A DNA stretch of 64,000 bases from PALSA-894 sp963828625 (GCA_963828625.1 CAWHEX010000002.1:310001-374000), one strand, 5' to 3'. Shown: positions 1 through 9,382, counted from the first letter of the stretch. Notes: generated by a model not told the origin, from the letters alone. Translations and numbers: made by a program.

Positions 1-7
1 TCCTCAA

Positions 8-700
8 ATGATCACCCTGTTTCATCACCCGTGGTGTCCGCATTCGCGCTTCGTGCGCCTCGTGCTCGGCGAGCTCGGCATCACGCCGCGCTTCGTGGAG
101 GAGCGCGTGTGGGAACGGCGCGAGGAATTCCTCGCGATCAATCCTGCCGCCACGACGCCGGTGCTTCTCGAGGAAGGCGATCCGGCCGTGCCGGGTGCCG
201 CGATCATCGCCGAATATCTCGACGAGACGCGCGGCGAGGAAGCCGCCGACCGCAGGCTGCTGCCGGGCGATCCGTCCGCACGCGTCGAAGTGCGCCGGCT
301 CACGCACTGGTTCCACGACAAGTTCTTCAACGAGGTGTCGAAGTTCCTCGTGCTGGAGCGCATCTACAAGCAGACGATGCGCACCGAGCAGGGCGGCGGG
401 CCGCCCGACACCGCGGCGATCCGCGCGGCGCGTCACAATATCCGCTATCATCTCGCCTATGTGGGCTGGCTCGCGCGCCAGCGGACGTGGCTTGCCGGCG
501 AGCGGTTGAGCTATGCGGACCTCGCGGCGGCGACGCACCTGTCGGTCGCGGATTATCTGGGCGATGTGCCGTGGAACGAGGACGAGGCAGCAAAGACCTG
601 GTACGCGCGGGTGAAGTCGCGCCCGTCGTTCCGTCCGCTGCTGTCCGAGACGGTGCCGGGCATTCCGGCGGCGGCGAGCTACGCCGACCTCGACTTCTGA
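8..700 (+). CDS. glutathione S-transferase family protein, FzlA-like
   Basis: A 230-residue soluble GST-fold protein. The N-terminus has the thioredoxin-like domain (FHHPWCPHSRFVR) followed by an INPAATTPVL segment matching the glutathione-binding cis-Pro region, and residues ~85-220 form the helical C-terminal domain. The start at base 8 gives a normal GST N-terminus. In alphaproteobacteria a GST-like protein of this type (FzlA, an FtsZ-binding division protein) commonly lies directly before queG, as here, and the stop TGA abuts the queG reading frame. The GST fold is clear. The FzlA assignment rests on family resemblance and neighbourhood, and a plain GST is the alternative. Confidence 0.8.
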   Translation: MITLFHHPWCPHSRFVRLVLGELGITPRFVEERVWERREEFLAINPAATTPVLLEEGDPAVPGAAIIAEYLDETRGEEAADRRLLPGDPSARVEVRRLTHWFHDKFFNEVSKFLVLERIYKQTMRTEQGGGPPDTAAIRAARHNIRYHLAYVGWLARQRTWLAGERLSYADLAAATHLSVADYLGDVPWNEDEAAKTWYARVKSRPSFRPLLSETVPGIPAAASYADLDF

Positions 701-1831
701 ACGGCGACATCAAGCCGGCACTGATCGAGCAGGCGCGCGCGCAGGGCTTCGACGCGATCGGCGTGACGCGGCCGGATGCGCTCGGCGAGGCGAAACGCCA
801 TTTCGAGCGGTTCATCGCCGAGGGCCAGCACGGCGACATGGACTGGCTCGCCGGCACGGCGGCGCGGCGCACCGATCCGCATGCGCTGTGGCCGGACGCG
901 CGCGCCGTCATCATGCTGGGCCTCAACTACGGGCCGGAGCGCGACCCGCTCGCAATCCTGCAACGCCGCGCGCTTGGCGCGATCTCGGTCTATGCGCAGG
1001 GCGACGACTATCACGAGCTCATCAAGGCGAAGCTGAAGGCGATCGCGCGCTGGCTCGTCGCGAACGCGGGCGGCGACGTGAAGGTGTTCGTCGATACCGC
1101 GGCCGTGATGGAGAAGCCGCTGGCCGCCAACGCCGGCCTTGGCTGGCAGGGCAAGCACACCAATCTCGTCTCGCGCCAGCATGGCTCGTGGCTGTTTCTC
1201 GGCGCGATCTTCACGACGCTCGCGCTTGAGCCGGACGAGGCGGAAGTCGATCACTGCGGTACGTGCCAGGCGTGTCTCGATATCTGCCCGACCAACGCGT
1301 TTCCGGCGCCCTATCGGCTCGATGCGCGGCGATGCATTTCGTACCTGACGATCGAGCACAAGGGTCCGATTCCGCGCGAGCTGCGCGGCGCGATGGGCAA
1401 TCGCATCTACGGCTGCGACGATTGTCTCGCGGTGTGTCCCTGGAACAAGTTCGCGGCTGCGGGGCGCGAGGCGAAGCTTGCGGCGCGCGACGCGTTGCGC
1501 GCGCCTTCGCTCAGCGAGTTGGCGCGGCTCGACGATGCGGCGTTCCGCGCGCTGTTTTCCAAGTCGCCGGTCAAGCGCACCGGACGCGACCGCTTCGTGC
1601 GCAATGTGACGATCGCGATCGGCAACTCAGGCGACGCAACGCTCGCGGCGGAAGCCGAGCGACTGCTCGGCGATGCCTCGCCGCTGGTGCGCGGCGCTGC
1701 CGTGTGGGCGCTCGGCCGGCTCGATGCACGAGCGGCTGAACGCAATCGCGGCCCCGTATCGGGACCGCGAGACTGACGAGTCGGTGCAGGAAGAATGGCG
1801 CGCGGTGCTTGCCGGCGCGAACCGCTGCTAG
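697..1831 (+). CDS. queG: epoxyqueuosine reductase QueG (one frameshift)
   Basis: Reduces epoxyqueuosine to queuosine in tRNA using cobalamin and two [4Fe-4S] clusters. Two ferredoxin-type clusters are visible: CGTCQACLDICPT and CDDCLAVCPWNKF, the QueG hallmark. The frame runs openly to ~1722, where one extra base near 1723-1726 shifts it. In the next frame the normal QueG tail (EEWRAVLAG) follows and ends at TAG 1829-1831, giving 377 codons after correction. The start is unclear: there is no ATG, GTG or TTG near the GST stop, and CTG 697 overlaps that stop (CTGA), so a further small error at the start is possible. The tail overlaps the convergent next gene by 4 bases. Confidence 0.88.
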
Positions 1832-2406
1832 CGGAAAGCCTCGCGCCGTAGCGGACGGACCACGATCACCGCACGGTCGCCATACCGCGCGGCCGCCGGC
1901 ACCTGATACGATTGCGCGGACCAGCGTTGGTCGTTGCGCTGCTTGCGCGCCTCGCGGCGCATCTGTTTGCGCGTCTGGCGTTGCTCGGAAGCCAGATTGC
2001 CGGGCACGGCCGGAACAGAATTGTAGTAGTTCGGCGCGCGCAGCACGGTGTCGCGCGAGACAAGCTGGCCGGCATTCGGCGCGGGCACCGACTTCGCCAC
2101 CGGCGTGGTGTTGGCCTGCGGAATCGTCTCGCCCGTAGAGGCACTGACAAACCGAACCGGCTTGTCGGTGCCGGTTTTGCCCGCGAGACAGCGCTGCTCG
2201 ATGTAAGGCCAAGTCTGCGTATCGCAGCTCTTCGGCGTCTCGATCTTGACCGCCTCTACCTTGGCCGTCTCGGGCTTCTCGGTGCTGGCCACCACGGTCT
2301 GGATCGGCTGAGCTTCGGTGGCGGTCGAAACATAGGTTGCGACGACGCCGGTTCCGGCAACGAGGCCTGCCAGGATCGCAGCCGCTGGAAGTGTTGCGAA
2401 AGCCAT
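1828..2406 (-). CDS. hypothetical secreted or membrane-anchored protein
   Basis: A 192-residue protein of no family I recognise. It opens with a hydrophobic segment (residues ~3-24, ending near VVATYVS), so it is probably exported or anchored by a single N-terminal helix. A Thr/Ala/Glu-rich linker follows, then one Cys pair (CDTQTWPYIEQRC) that could form a disulfide in the periplasm. The C-terminal third is very basic (RQTRKQMRREARKQRNDQR). The ATG at 2406 is preferred over the longer frame because it puts the hydrophobic segment at the N-terminus. It is convergent with queG. Confidence 0.6.
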   Translation of the reverse strand: MAFATLPAAAILAGLVAGTGVVATYVSTATEAQPIQTVVASTEKPETAKVEAVKIETPKSCDTQTWPYIEQRCLAGKTGTDKPVRFVSASTGETIPQANTTPVAKSVPAPNAGQLVSRDTVLRAPNYYNSVPAVPGNLASEQRQTRKQMRREARKQRNDQRWSAQSYQVPAAARYGDRAVIVVRPLRREAFR

Positions 2407-2482
2407 GACGGTTCCCTCGGGACGCGATTGCGTCGCGCCGGGAGAACGCGTCAAAGTCGCCGCAGTTCCGCGGCGAAGCCCC

Positions 2483-3091
2483 TCAGCCGTGCGGGGCGAA
2501 GAGTTTCTGCAAAAGGCTGCGCCGCCGCGGCACGGCGGGCGTCACGGGTTCCGCCTTGGGTGGCTCGCCGAAGCAGCCGCGGTAGCGGATCACCCCCCAG
2601 ATCAGCGGGTTCCAGTTGCGCCACGCCTTCTCGGCATCGCGCCGCATGTAGCCGCGCTTCACCTCGGGCGCCTCGCTGAAGGCCTCGGGCATCACACGGG
2701 ACAGCTCGGCATCGCCGAGCACATCCCATTTGGAATCGCCGCCCATCAGGCGTGAGCCGATCGCGTAGACGACGCGGCTGATGTGCGTCTCGCGGATCGG
2801 GAACGAGCACATCGCGCAAGGCTCGACGTTGGTGTAGAGCGTGCAGCCCGACAGGTCCTTGGTACCGAGCGCCTTCTGCGCCATCGACACCGCGACGATC
2901 TCGGCATGCCGCGTCACGTCGCCGTCGCGCTTCACCCGGTTAAGGGTTTCGACCACGACCTTTCCGTCCTTGGCGATCACGCAGGCGAAGGGGAATTCAC
3001 CCTCCTGCGAGGCGGTCTTCGACAGCGCGATGCAGCGCGCCATCATGGTTGCATCGACGACTTCGGTCGTTGCCTGATCCATCACACCCAT
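2483..3091 (-). CDS. nucleoside deaminase (CMP/dCMP deaminase fold)
   Basis: A 202-residue zinc-dependent deaminase. The catalytic pair HAE (residues 62-64) and the zinc ligands PCAMC (91-95) are present with normal spacing. This fold covers TadA, guanine deaminase and cytosine deaminase. The HAEIVAV and TLYTNVEPCAMC context resembles the guanine/adenosine deaminase branch more than cytidine deaminase. The C-terminal ~40 residues, ending in a basic stretch, extend beyond the core fold. The substrate cannot be fixed from sequence. It stands alone, with the hydrolase upstream on the same strand 173 bases away. Confidence 0.82.
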   Translation of the reverse strand: MGVMDQATTEVVDATMMARCIALSKTASQEGEFPFACVIAKDGKVVVETLNRVKRDGDVTRHAEIVAVSMAQKALGTKDLSGCTLYTNVEPCAMCSFPIRETHISRVVYAIGSRLMGGDSKWDVLGDAELSRVMPEAFSEAPEVKRGYMRRDAEKAWRNWNPLIWGVIRYRGCFGEPPKAEPVTPAVPRRRSLLQKLFAPHG

Positions 3092-3264
3092 GCCGTGTTG
3101 AGAAGTGTTCTTGGCGCGTGTTCGTGCGGAGGTGCCGACCTTCTAGCGCGCGGATTTACATCACTCAACATGGACGTGCGCATGGCACGACCGCCGTCCC
3201 ATGCAATCGCGTGGAGCCATGAAACTAAAGTCGGAGGCGCTCCGAGCCCCAATATCAGGCCCGA

Positions 3265-4032
3265 TCAAAACTCGCCCACCGCCTTGGTCAGCCGCTCCAG
3301 ATCCTCGGGGCGCGAGAGGCGGTGGTCGCCGTCCTTTACGAGCGTGAGCACCACGTCGTCCTGCGCGAGGCGCGAGGTGAGTTCGACGGCATGATTCCAC
3401 GGCACGTCCGGATCCTGCACGCCTTGCAGGACACGCACCGGACATCCCGTCTCGATCATCGCGCCGAGCAGCAGATGATTGCGCCCGTCCTCGATCAGGC
3501 CGCGCGTGATCGGATACGGCTCGCCGTATTCGGACGGGCGATACCAGACGCCCTTCTCCTCGATCTCGCGCTTCACGGTCGCGGGGAAGCGCTGCCACAT
3601 CAGCACCTCGGTGAAATCGACCGCGGGTGCGATCAGCACCAGCCCGGCCACCTTGCCCTTCGCGGCTCTTTGACGAAGCGCACGCAGCAGCAGCAGTGCG
3701 ATCCAGCCGCCCATCGATGAACCGATGACGACCTGCGGGCCTTCCGCCTGCGTTTCGAACACCGCGAGGCTTTCTTCCAGCCAGCGGCCGATCGTGCCCT
3801 CGCGGAAATCGCCGCCCGACTCCCCGTGGCCCGAATAATCGAACCGAACGCATGATCGGCCGTTTTCGCGCGCCCATTGGCTCAAGGCTTCGGCCTTGGT
3901 GCCCTTCATGTCCGATTTGAAGCCGCCGAGCCAGAACAGACCGGGACCAGTTCCCGCGTCACGCCGCACCGCGATCGACCGTTCGCTGGGAGGTGTTCCT
4001 ACTTTGAGGAAAATCGGGCAAGTATTGCTCAT
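3265..4032 (-). CDS. alpha/beta hydrolase
   Basis: A 255-residue cytosolic alpha/beta hydrolase of esterase/thioesterase type. The nucleophile elbow GSSMGG (nucleophile near Ser106) follows the FDYSGHGESGG oxyanion-loop region. The acid is likely in QGVQDPDVPW and the catalytic His in DGDHRLS near the C-terminus, so the triad is complete. The WLGGFKSDMKGTKA opening resembles ABHD10-like and carboxylesterase relatives in Rhizobiales. The start faces the glycosyltransferase gene across a 164-base divergent region. The natural substrate is unknown. Confidence 0.82.
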   Translation of the reverse strand: MSNTCPIFLKVGTPPSERSIAVRRDAGTGPGLFWLGGFKSDMKGTKAEALSQWARENGRSCVRFDYSGHGESGGDFREGTIGRWLEESLAVFETQAEGPQVVIGSSMGGWIALLLLRALRQRAAKGKVAGLVLIAPAVDFTEVLMWQRFPATVKREIEEKGVWYRPSEYGEPYPITRGLIEDGRNHLLLGAMIETGCPVRVLQGVQDPDVPWNHAVELTSRLAQDDVVLTLVKDGDHRLSRPEDLERLTKAVGEF

Positions 4033-4196
4033 AAGGGTCCGTCGTGCGGGGCAAGCGCCCGGTCATTGAGAGCAGGCGCGTGCGGCGGGCGCTGGGGGAG
4101 CACACCGTGCCGTTCCGCGTCGCACTACGCGCAGCGTTCCTGTTTCGCCGCAAGCCGGCGCACGGCGCAAGGGCCTCCGTTGCGGGCCTGATCGTC

Positions 4197-5408
4197 ATGG
4201 CGATGACCGACCTCGAAATGCCCAAGGCGGTGCGTGGCCTGCCGGGCGCGACGGTTCTGCACATCCTTCCGTCTCTCACCGAGACGCCGGCGGCGCGTGC
4301 CGCCGTCGACGTGGCGGTCGCGCTGTTGCGCTCCGGCGCGCGCGTGATCGTGGCGTCGGAGGACGGACCGCTCAACGGCGAACTGCAGGGCCTCGGCGGC
4401 GAATGGGTCCGGCTCGTCTCCGACACCACCAATCCGCTGAGCGTGACGCGCAATGCCCGCACGGTTGCCAACCTGGTTTCGACCGAGCGCGTCGATCTGG
4501 TTCATGCGGTCGGCATCGGCGCGTCACGCGCCGCCTCCTCGCTGAAGAAGCGCGCCGGCGTGTGGCTGGTGCACAGCTACGTGACGGCCGAACTCAAGCG
4601 CCCCGCGCGCGACCGCGCCTATTCGCGCGCGCTCGTGTCCGGCGACTGCGTCATCGTGCCGTCGCAGTACATCGCCGGACAGGTCGCGGCACGGCACGAG
4701 GTTCCGCACGACAAGCTCGCCGTCATCTCGCGCCGCATCGACGGCGCGCGTTTCGATCCGGCCGCGATCAGCCCGGAGCGCGCGCTCGTGCTGCGCCGCG
4801 GATGGAAGATCGGCCGCGGCCAGCGCGTCATTCTGGTGCCGGGCCGCATCGATCCCGCGAAGGGCCAGGACACGCTGGTCGAGGCCGCGCGCATCCTCAC
4901 CAACGGCGGATTGCGCGGCGTCGTCTTCGTGCTCGCCGGCGACAATCGCGAGCACTTCGACTACGCGAAGAAGATCGCCGCGCAGGCGGAAGCGCACGGC
5001 GTCGCGCATCTGATCCGTCAGGTCGGCCTGTGCTCCGACATGGCGGGCGCGTATCTGGCGTCCGATTTCGTCGCGATACCGCAGATCGAACCGCCGGCGT
5101 TTCCGCTCGCCGCCGCCGAAGCGATGGCGATGGCGCGGCCGGTGATCGCCACCAGTGTCGGCGCGTTGCCCGAGGTCGTGCAGATTCCGCCGCACGTCCT
5201 CGAACCGATGCGCACCGGCTGGCTCGCGGAGCCGGACGATCCGGTGAGCTTCTCGCGCGCGATCGCGGCGGCGGTTTCGGCCGAAGCCACGGCCTACGAC
5301 GTGATCGGCACGCGCGCGCGGCGTCTCGCCAATCAGTTCTTCACGCCCGCCCGCACTGCAGCATCCGCGCTCGGACTCTACGCGCGGCTGTTCGAAGGCC
5401 GTGGATGA
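4197..5408 (+). CDS. glycosyltransferase family 4 protein
   Basis: A ~403-residue GT-B fold glycosyltransferase. The N-terminal domain (VLHILPSLTETPAARAAVDV) is the acceptor half. The C-terminal domain carries the nucleotide-sugar half, with VPGRIDPAKGQDTL, a CSDMAGAYLASDFVA segment and the ExFPLAAAEAMAMARPVIAT stretch typical of GT4. ATG 4197 is chosen because the upstream extension is basic and unlike the family. The stop is followed within about 105 bases by a second GT4 gene, so the pair is probably co-transcribed and acts in envelope polysaccharide or glycolipid synthesis. The sugar is not predictable. Confidence 0.85.
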   Translation: MAMTDLEMPKAVRGLPGATVLHILPSLTETPAARAAVDVAVALLRSGARVIVASEDGPLNGELQGLGGEWVRLVSDTTNPLSVTRNARTVANLVSTERVDLVHAVGIGASRAASSLKKRAGVWLVHSYVTAELKRPARDRAYSRALVSGDCVIVPSQYIAGQVAARHEVPHDKLAVISRRIDGARFDPAAISPERALVLRRGWKIGRGQRVILVPGRIDPAKGQDTLVEAARILTNGGLRGVVFVLAGDNREHFDYAKKIAAQAEAHGVAHLIRQVGLCSDMAGAYLASDFVAIPQIEPPAFPLAAAEAMAMARPVIATSVGALPEVVQIPPHVLEPMRTGWLAEPDDPVSFSRAIAAAVSAEATAYDVIGTRARRLANQFFTPARTAASALGLYARLFEGRG

Positions 5409-5511
5409 GCGATTGCGCTTGTGCGCGAAGCGCATTATCAGTGCGCATCGGGGACATTTTCGTTGCGATCACGGCGCCGACCGAGTTCGGGGTGAAGGCG
5501 GCAGGCGTCAA

Positions 5512-6798
5512 GTGAGTGAGGCCGATCGAGTGAATTCGCGAGCCATGGCGCGCCGTCCGCTCGACCCCGAGGCGGACGCTCCCGAACTATCCGCAAAACC
5601 GGCAGGTGAAGTCGTGGCGTTTTCGCGCCCGCTCACGGTGCTTGTCGTCGCGCCGACGCTGCACGCGGGCGCCGCGGATGCAGGCGCGATCGATCTCGTC
5701 CGTATCCTCACGGCCAGCGGCCATCGCGTCACCGTGGTGTCGAACGGCGGCCGTCTCGAAGGCGATGTGACCGGCGCGGGCGCGGAGTTCATCCGCTTCG
5801 ACGTCGCCGACTTCAATCCGATCTACATCCTGCGCGCCGCCTTCGCGCTGACGCGCATCGCGCGCGAGCGGCGCTGCGATATCATTCATGCGCACGGACG
5901 CGCCGCCGCATGGGCCGGCTACATCGTGTCGCGCATGACCGGCGCGACGCTGCTCACCACCTGGTACAAGGGCTATCGCGAGCAGTACGTGTTCAAGCGC
6001 ATGTACAACAGCGCGATGGTGCGCGGCGCGCGCGTGATCGCGGTGTCGGACCAGATAGCCGAACTGATCGCCGAGCGGTATCGCGTTGCGCCCGAGCGCA
6101 TCGCGGTCGTGCCGGTGAGCATCGACATGGCGCGCTTCGATCCGGCGGCGGTTTCGGCCGAACGAGTCGACGCGATCCGCCGCGCATGGGGCGTGAAAGC
6201 CGACACCAAGGTCATTCTCGTGGTCGGGCGCATGTTGCGCCGCAAGGGCCATCATGTGGCGGTGAAGGCCGTGCACCGGCTGAAGGAACGCGGCCTGAAG
6301 GATTTCGTCTGCGTGTTCGCCGGCGAGGATCAGGGCCGCACGCGCTACACCGGCGAATTGTGGGATCTCGTCAGCAACACCGACACGAACGACGTGGTGC
6401 GCCTCGCGGGCGTGGTCGACGACATGCCGGCCGCCTATGCGGCCGCGACCGTGGTGGTCTCCGCCTCGATCCAGATGGAAGGTCTGCAGCGCGCGATGCT
6501 CGAAGCGCAGGCGATGGCACGCCCGGTCGTCGTGTCGGACCTCGCGGCCGGCGCGGACGTCGTGCTGGCGCCGCCGGCGGTCGCCGAAGACCGGATGACG
6601 GGCCTGCGTGTTCCGGCGGGCGACGAGGCGGCGCTCGCGACCGCGCTCATCCGCTTGTTTTCATTGAGCGATGCGGCCCGCGCCGCGATCGGCGCACGCG
6701 GCCGTGCCTGGGTCGCGGACCACTTCGACGGGGCGAGCATCGCGCGCGCCACGCTGGCGCTGTACGCGGATGTGACGCGCGCGCGGCCTTCGCTTTGA
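5512..6798 (+). CDS. glycosyltransferase family 4 protein
   Basis: A second GT4 enzyme, paralogous to the one just upstream. It has the N-terminal LTVLVVAPTLHAGAADAGAI segment, the middle DIIHAHGRAAAWAGYIVSRM segment, and the donor domain with VVGRMLRRKGHHVAVKA and the MEGLQRAMLEAQAMARPVVV motif. The start is uncertain: GTG 5512 or ATG 5545, and the frame is open back to 5401. The tandem pair suggests stepwise addition of two sugars to a lipid-linked or surface glycan. There is no flippase or polymerase next to it. Confidence 0.82.
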   Translation: MSEADRVNSRAMARRPLDPEADAPELSAKPAGEVVAFSRPLTVLVVAPTLHAGAADAGAIDLVRILTASGHRVTVVSNGGRLEGDVTGAGAEFIRFDVADFNPIYILRAAFALTRIARERRCDIIHAHGRAAAWAGYIVSRMTGATLLTTWYKGYREQYVFKRMYNSAMVRGARVIAVSDQIAELIAERYRVAPERIAVVPVSIDMARFDPAAVSAERVDAIRRAWGVKADTKVILVVGRMLRRKGHHVAVKAVHRLKERGLKDFVCVFAGEDQGRTRYTGELWDLVSNTDTNDVVRLAGVVDDMPAAYAAATVVVSASIQMEGLQRAMLEAQAMARPVVVSDLAAGADVVLAPPAVAEDRMTGLRVPAGDEAALATALIRLFSLSDAARAAIGARGRAWVADHFDGASIARATLALYADVTRARPSL

Positions 6799-6848
6799 CC
6801 GAATTGCAACCAATTGCCGCAATCGCACGTCCGTTACCGCTTTCGGCG

Positions 6849-6877
6849 TTGACTTTGGTGCGGTTTATCCCGATTTT
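6849..6877 (+). promoter_or_regulatory. candidate promoter upstream of infC
   Basis: TTGACT at 6849-6854 and GATTTT at 6872-6877, spaced 17 bases, lie in the 169-base gap before infC and would give a leader of ~85 bases. The -35 match is good and the -10 is weak, so this is a low-confidence call. Confidence 0.35.
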
Positions 6878-6967
6878 TCGGGCTCCGGCGCATGATTGCC
6901 GCACAAGCCCGATGGGGCTGTTTCGGTCGCCCGCCGGATCGTTGCAACAACAGAGGAGTTCGCTGCC

Positions 6968-7507
6968 ATTCGACGCCCGATGAGAGCCCAAGCGCCGGCC
7001 CAGAAAGACGGACCGCGCATCAACGACGAGATCCGCGTCCGCGAAGTCCATTTGATCATGCAAGACGGTGCCAACCGGGGCACTGTTCCGATCGCGGAAG
7101 CCCTGCAGGCCGCACAGGAAGCCGGCCTCGACCTGGTCGAGATTTCACCCAACGCGGCGCCGCCGATCGTCAAGATTCTCGACTTCGGCAAATACAAATA
7201 TCAGGAACAGAAGAAAGCCGCCGAGGCGCGCAAGAAGCAGAAGGTCGTCGAGGTCAAGGAGCTGAAGTACCGGCCCATGATCGACGATCACGATTACGAC
7301 GTGAAAATGCGCGCGATGGCCCGCTTCTTCGAGGAAGGTGACAAGGTGAAGATCACCCTGCGCTTCCGCGGCCGCGAGATGGCGCATCAGGAGCTCGGCA
7401 CGCAGCTTCTCAATCGCGTCAAGGAAGACGCTTCCAAGATGGCCAAGGTCGAGATGGAGCCGCGCTTCGAAGGCCGGCAGATGATCATGATCCTGGCGCC
7501 GCGCTAA
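6968..7507 (+). CDS. infC: translation initiation factor IF-3, probable ATT start
   Basis: IF-3 binds the 30S subunit, prevents premature 50S joining and checks the start codon. From the proposed start the protein is 179 residues, the family length, with the N-domain (RINDEIRVREVHLI), the KYKYQEQKKAAEARKKQK linker and the C-domain ending QMIMILAPR. An AGGAG at 6954-6958 lies nine bases before ATT 6968-6970, the optimal spacing, whereas the first ATG (6980) is 21 bases away. An AUU start is established for E. coli infC, where it makes synthesis self-limiting, and its use here is inferred from spacing and length. A terminator follows. Confidence 0.95.
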   Translation: MRRPMRAQAPAQKDGPRINDEIRVREVHLIMQDGANRGTVPIAEALQAAQEAGLDLVEISPNAAPPIVKILDFGKYKYQEQKKAAEARKKQKVVEVKELKYRPMIDDHDYDVKMRAMARFFEEGDKVKITLRFRGREMAHQELGTQLLNRVKEDASKMAKVEMEPRFEGRQMIMILAPR

Positions 7508-7529
7508 CGACGCTTCCGCAGCGCTACCG

Positions 7530-7560
7530 AAACGCCCGCCGTCGCGGGCGTTTCTCGTTT
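7530..7560 (+). terminator. rho-independent terminator after infC
   Basis: A perfect 10-bp stem (7530-7539 with 7544-7553) around a 4-base loop, with T-rich TTTCTCGTTT at the end. It lies 23 bases after the infC stop and separates infC from argG. Confidence 0.75.
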
Positions 7561-7652
7561 GGGCACGGCGCGTTCACCCATCCGGCGCGCAGCCCTTGCT
7601 CCCATCTTTGGGCTGTGCTTCGTGCCGACCGGCGAACGCCACCGGTGCAGTC

Positions 7653-8990
7653 ATGGAAACCATTCTTCGCAAGCTCCCCGTCGGCCGGAAGGTCGGCATC
7701 GCATTCTCGGGCGGCCTCGACACCAGCGCGGCCGTGCACTGGATGCGCCAGAAGGGCGCGATCCCGCACGCCTACACGGCCAACCTCGGGCAGCCCGACG
7801 AGACCGACTACGACGCGATCCCGCGCAAGGCGCTGGAGTACGGCGCGGCCGCGGCGCGGCTCGTCGACTGCCGCAAGGAGCTGGTGGCCGAAGGGATCGC
7901 GGCGATCCAGTCCGGCGCGTTTCACGTCTCGACCGGCGGCATCACCTACTTCAACACGACGCCGCTCGGACGCGCCGTGACCGGCACGATGCTGGTCGCC
8001 GCGATGAAGAACGACGACGTCAACATCTGGGGCGACGGCAGCACCTACAAGGGAAACGACATCGAGCGGTTCTATCGTTACGGCCTGCTCGCCAATCCGG
8101 AACTGCAAATCTACAAGCCGTGGCTCGATCAGCAGTTCATCGACGAGCTCGGCGGCCGCAAGGAGATGTCGGAGTTTCTCACGCGCGCGGGCTTCGCCTA
8201 CAAGATGAGCGCCGAGAAAGCCTACTCGACCGACTCGAATCTGCTCGGCGCCACGCACGAGGCGAAGGATCTCGAATTCCTCAACAAGGGAATCGCGATC
8301 GTTGCGCCGATCATGGGCGTGGCGTTCTGGCGCGCGGACGTGAAGGTCGACGCCGAGCGGGTGACGATCGGTTTCGACGAAGGCCGCCCGGTCACGCTCA
8401 ACGGCAAGACCTATCCGGATGAGGTCGCGCTGCTCACCGAGGCGAACGCGATCGGCGGACGCCACGGGCTCGGCATGAGCGACCAGATCGAGAACCGCAT
8501 CATCGAGGCGAAGAGCCGCGGCATCTACGAGGCGCCGGGCATGGCGCTCTTGTTCATCGGCTACGAGCGGCTCGTGACCGGCATCCACAACGAGGACACC
8601 ATCGAGCAGTACCGCACCAACGGCCGGCGGCTCGGCCGGCTGCTCTATCAGGGGCGCTGGTTCGACTCGCAGGCGCTGATGCTGCGCGAGACCGCGCAGC
8701 GCTGGGTCGCGCGCGCGATCACCGGCGAGGTGACGCTCGAGCTGCGGCGCGGCAACGACTATTCGATCGTCGACACCGTGAGCGCGAACCTGACCTACAA
8801 GCCCGAGCGGCTGACGATGGAGAAGGGCGAGGAGTTCTTCACCGCCGAAGACCGCATCGGGCAACTCACGATGCGCAATCTCGACATCCAGGACACGCGC
8901 GACAAGCTGATGACCTATGTGAAGACCGGCCTGATCGCGCCGTCGGAAGCCTCAGGCTTGCCGCTGTTGCCGGGTGCGTCGGAAGAGTAG
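7653..8990 (+). CDS. argG: argininosuccinate synthase (E. coli-type, long form)
   Basis: Ligates citrulline and aspartate with ATP cleavage to AMP and PPi, the penultimate step of arginine synthesis, in the cytosol. The ATP-pyrophosphatase P-loop AFSGGLDTSAAV is at residues ~17-28, and the NIWGDGSTYKGNDIERFYRYG segment is typical of the ~445-residue class 2 enzyme. ATG 7653 (METILRKL) gives the usual N-terminus. It is preceded by the infC terminator, so it should have its own promoter in the ~90-base gap. It is intact. Confidence 0.96.
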   Translation: METILRKLPVGRKVGIAFSGGLDTSAAVHWMRQKGAIPHAYTANLGQPDETDYDAIPRKALEYGAAAARLVDCRKELVAEGIAAIQSGAFHVSTGGITYFNTTPLGRAVTGTMLVAAMKNDDVNIWGDGSTYKGNDIERFYRYGLLANPELQIYKPWLDQQFIDELGGRKEMSEFLTRAGFAYKMSAEKAYSTDSNLLGATHEAKDLEFLNKGIAIVAPIMGVAFWRADVKVDAERVTIGFDEGRPVTLNGKTYPDEVALLTEANAIGGRHGLGMSDQIENRIIEAKSRGIYEAPGMALLFIGYERLVTGIHNEDTIEQYRTNGRRLGRLLYQGRWFDSQALMLRETAQRWVARAITGEVTLELRRGNDYSIVDTVSANLTYKPERLTMEKGEEFFTAEDRIGQLTMRNLDIQDTRDKLMTYVKTGLIAPSEASGLPLLPGASEE

Positions 8991-9068
8991 CCAACGCCCC
9001 GCTCCCCGTTTCGGAGAGGGCGCGGGTTGCCCTGTCCCGTTTTCCTCACCCTCTCAGAAGGAAGGGAA

Positions 9069-9242
9069 TGGAGCGCCGGGAGGCGCCAGGGCGCTGCGCT
9101 ACGGCGCCCTTTGGCTTCCCTTGCGATCGGGAAGCCGCGCGCCGTCATGAGCAGGTTGCGAGACCTGCCCCGAGGCGCGCGCGCCCTGTGATGGCGGGGT
9201 TGCGAAGCCCACCATCCGGACGCTGCGCCTCCCGGCGCTCCA
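9069..9242. repeat. structured inverted-repeat element with nested hairpins
   Basis: The 393-base gap between argG and the next gene holds a folded element. Its outer arms 9069-9086 and 9225-9242 are perfect 18-bp inverted repeats. Inside are hairpins 9088-9094/9104-9110, 9113-9120/9129-9136 (8 bp), 9151-9156/9163-9168 (6 bp) and an imperfect one at 9190-9216. The 7-mers 9137-9143 and 9174-9180 also pair. Three loops carry TTGCGA or TGCGAG. No convincing ORF is present. It is probably a dispersed non-coding repeat. Confidence 0.7.
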
Positions 9243-9382
9243 CCGCGTCGCCCGATATGAGGGGCGCCGCTCCTTCCCGGCTCTTGCGATCGCGTCATGA
9301 CAGCGACCACTGAGTCGGCAAGGATGTACGTAGTGTAAGGGCGGATTCTGGGGCGGGGATAACTTATTTTATGAGCCGCGCA

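Noticed and set aside
7524..8864. Long open frame antisense to argG
   Set aside because: High GC gives long antisense frames. The sequence is low-complexity and rich in Arg/Asp/Leu, with no Shine-Dalgarno, and argG on the other strand is certain.
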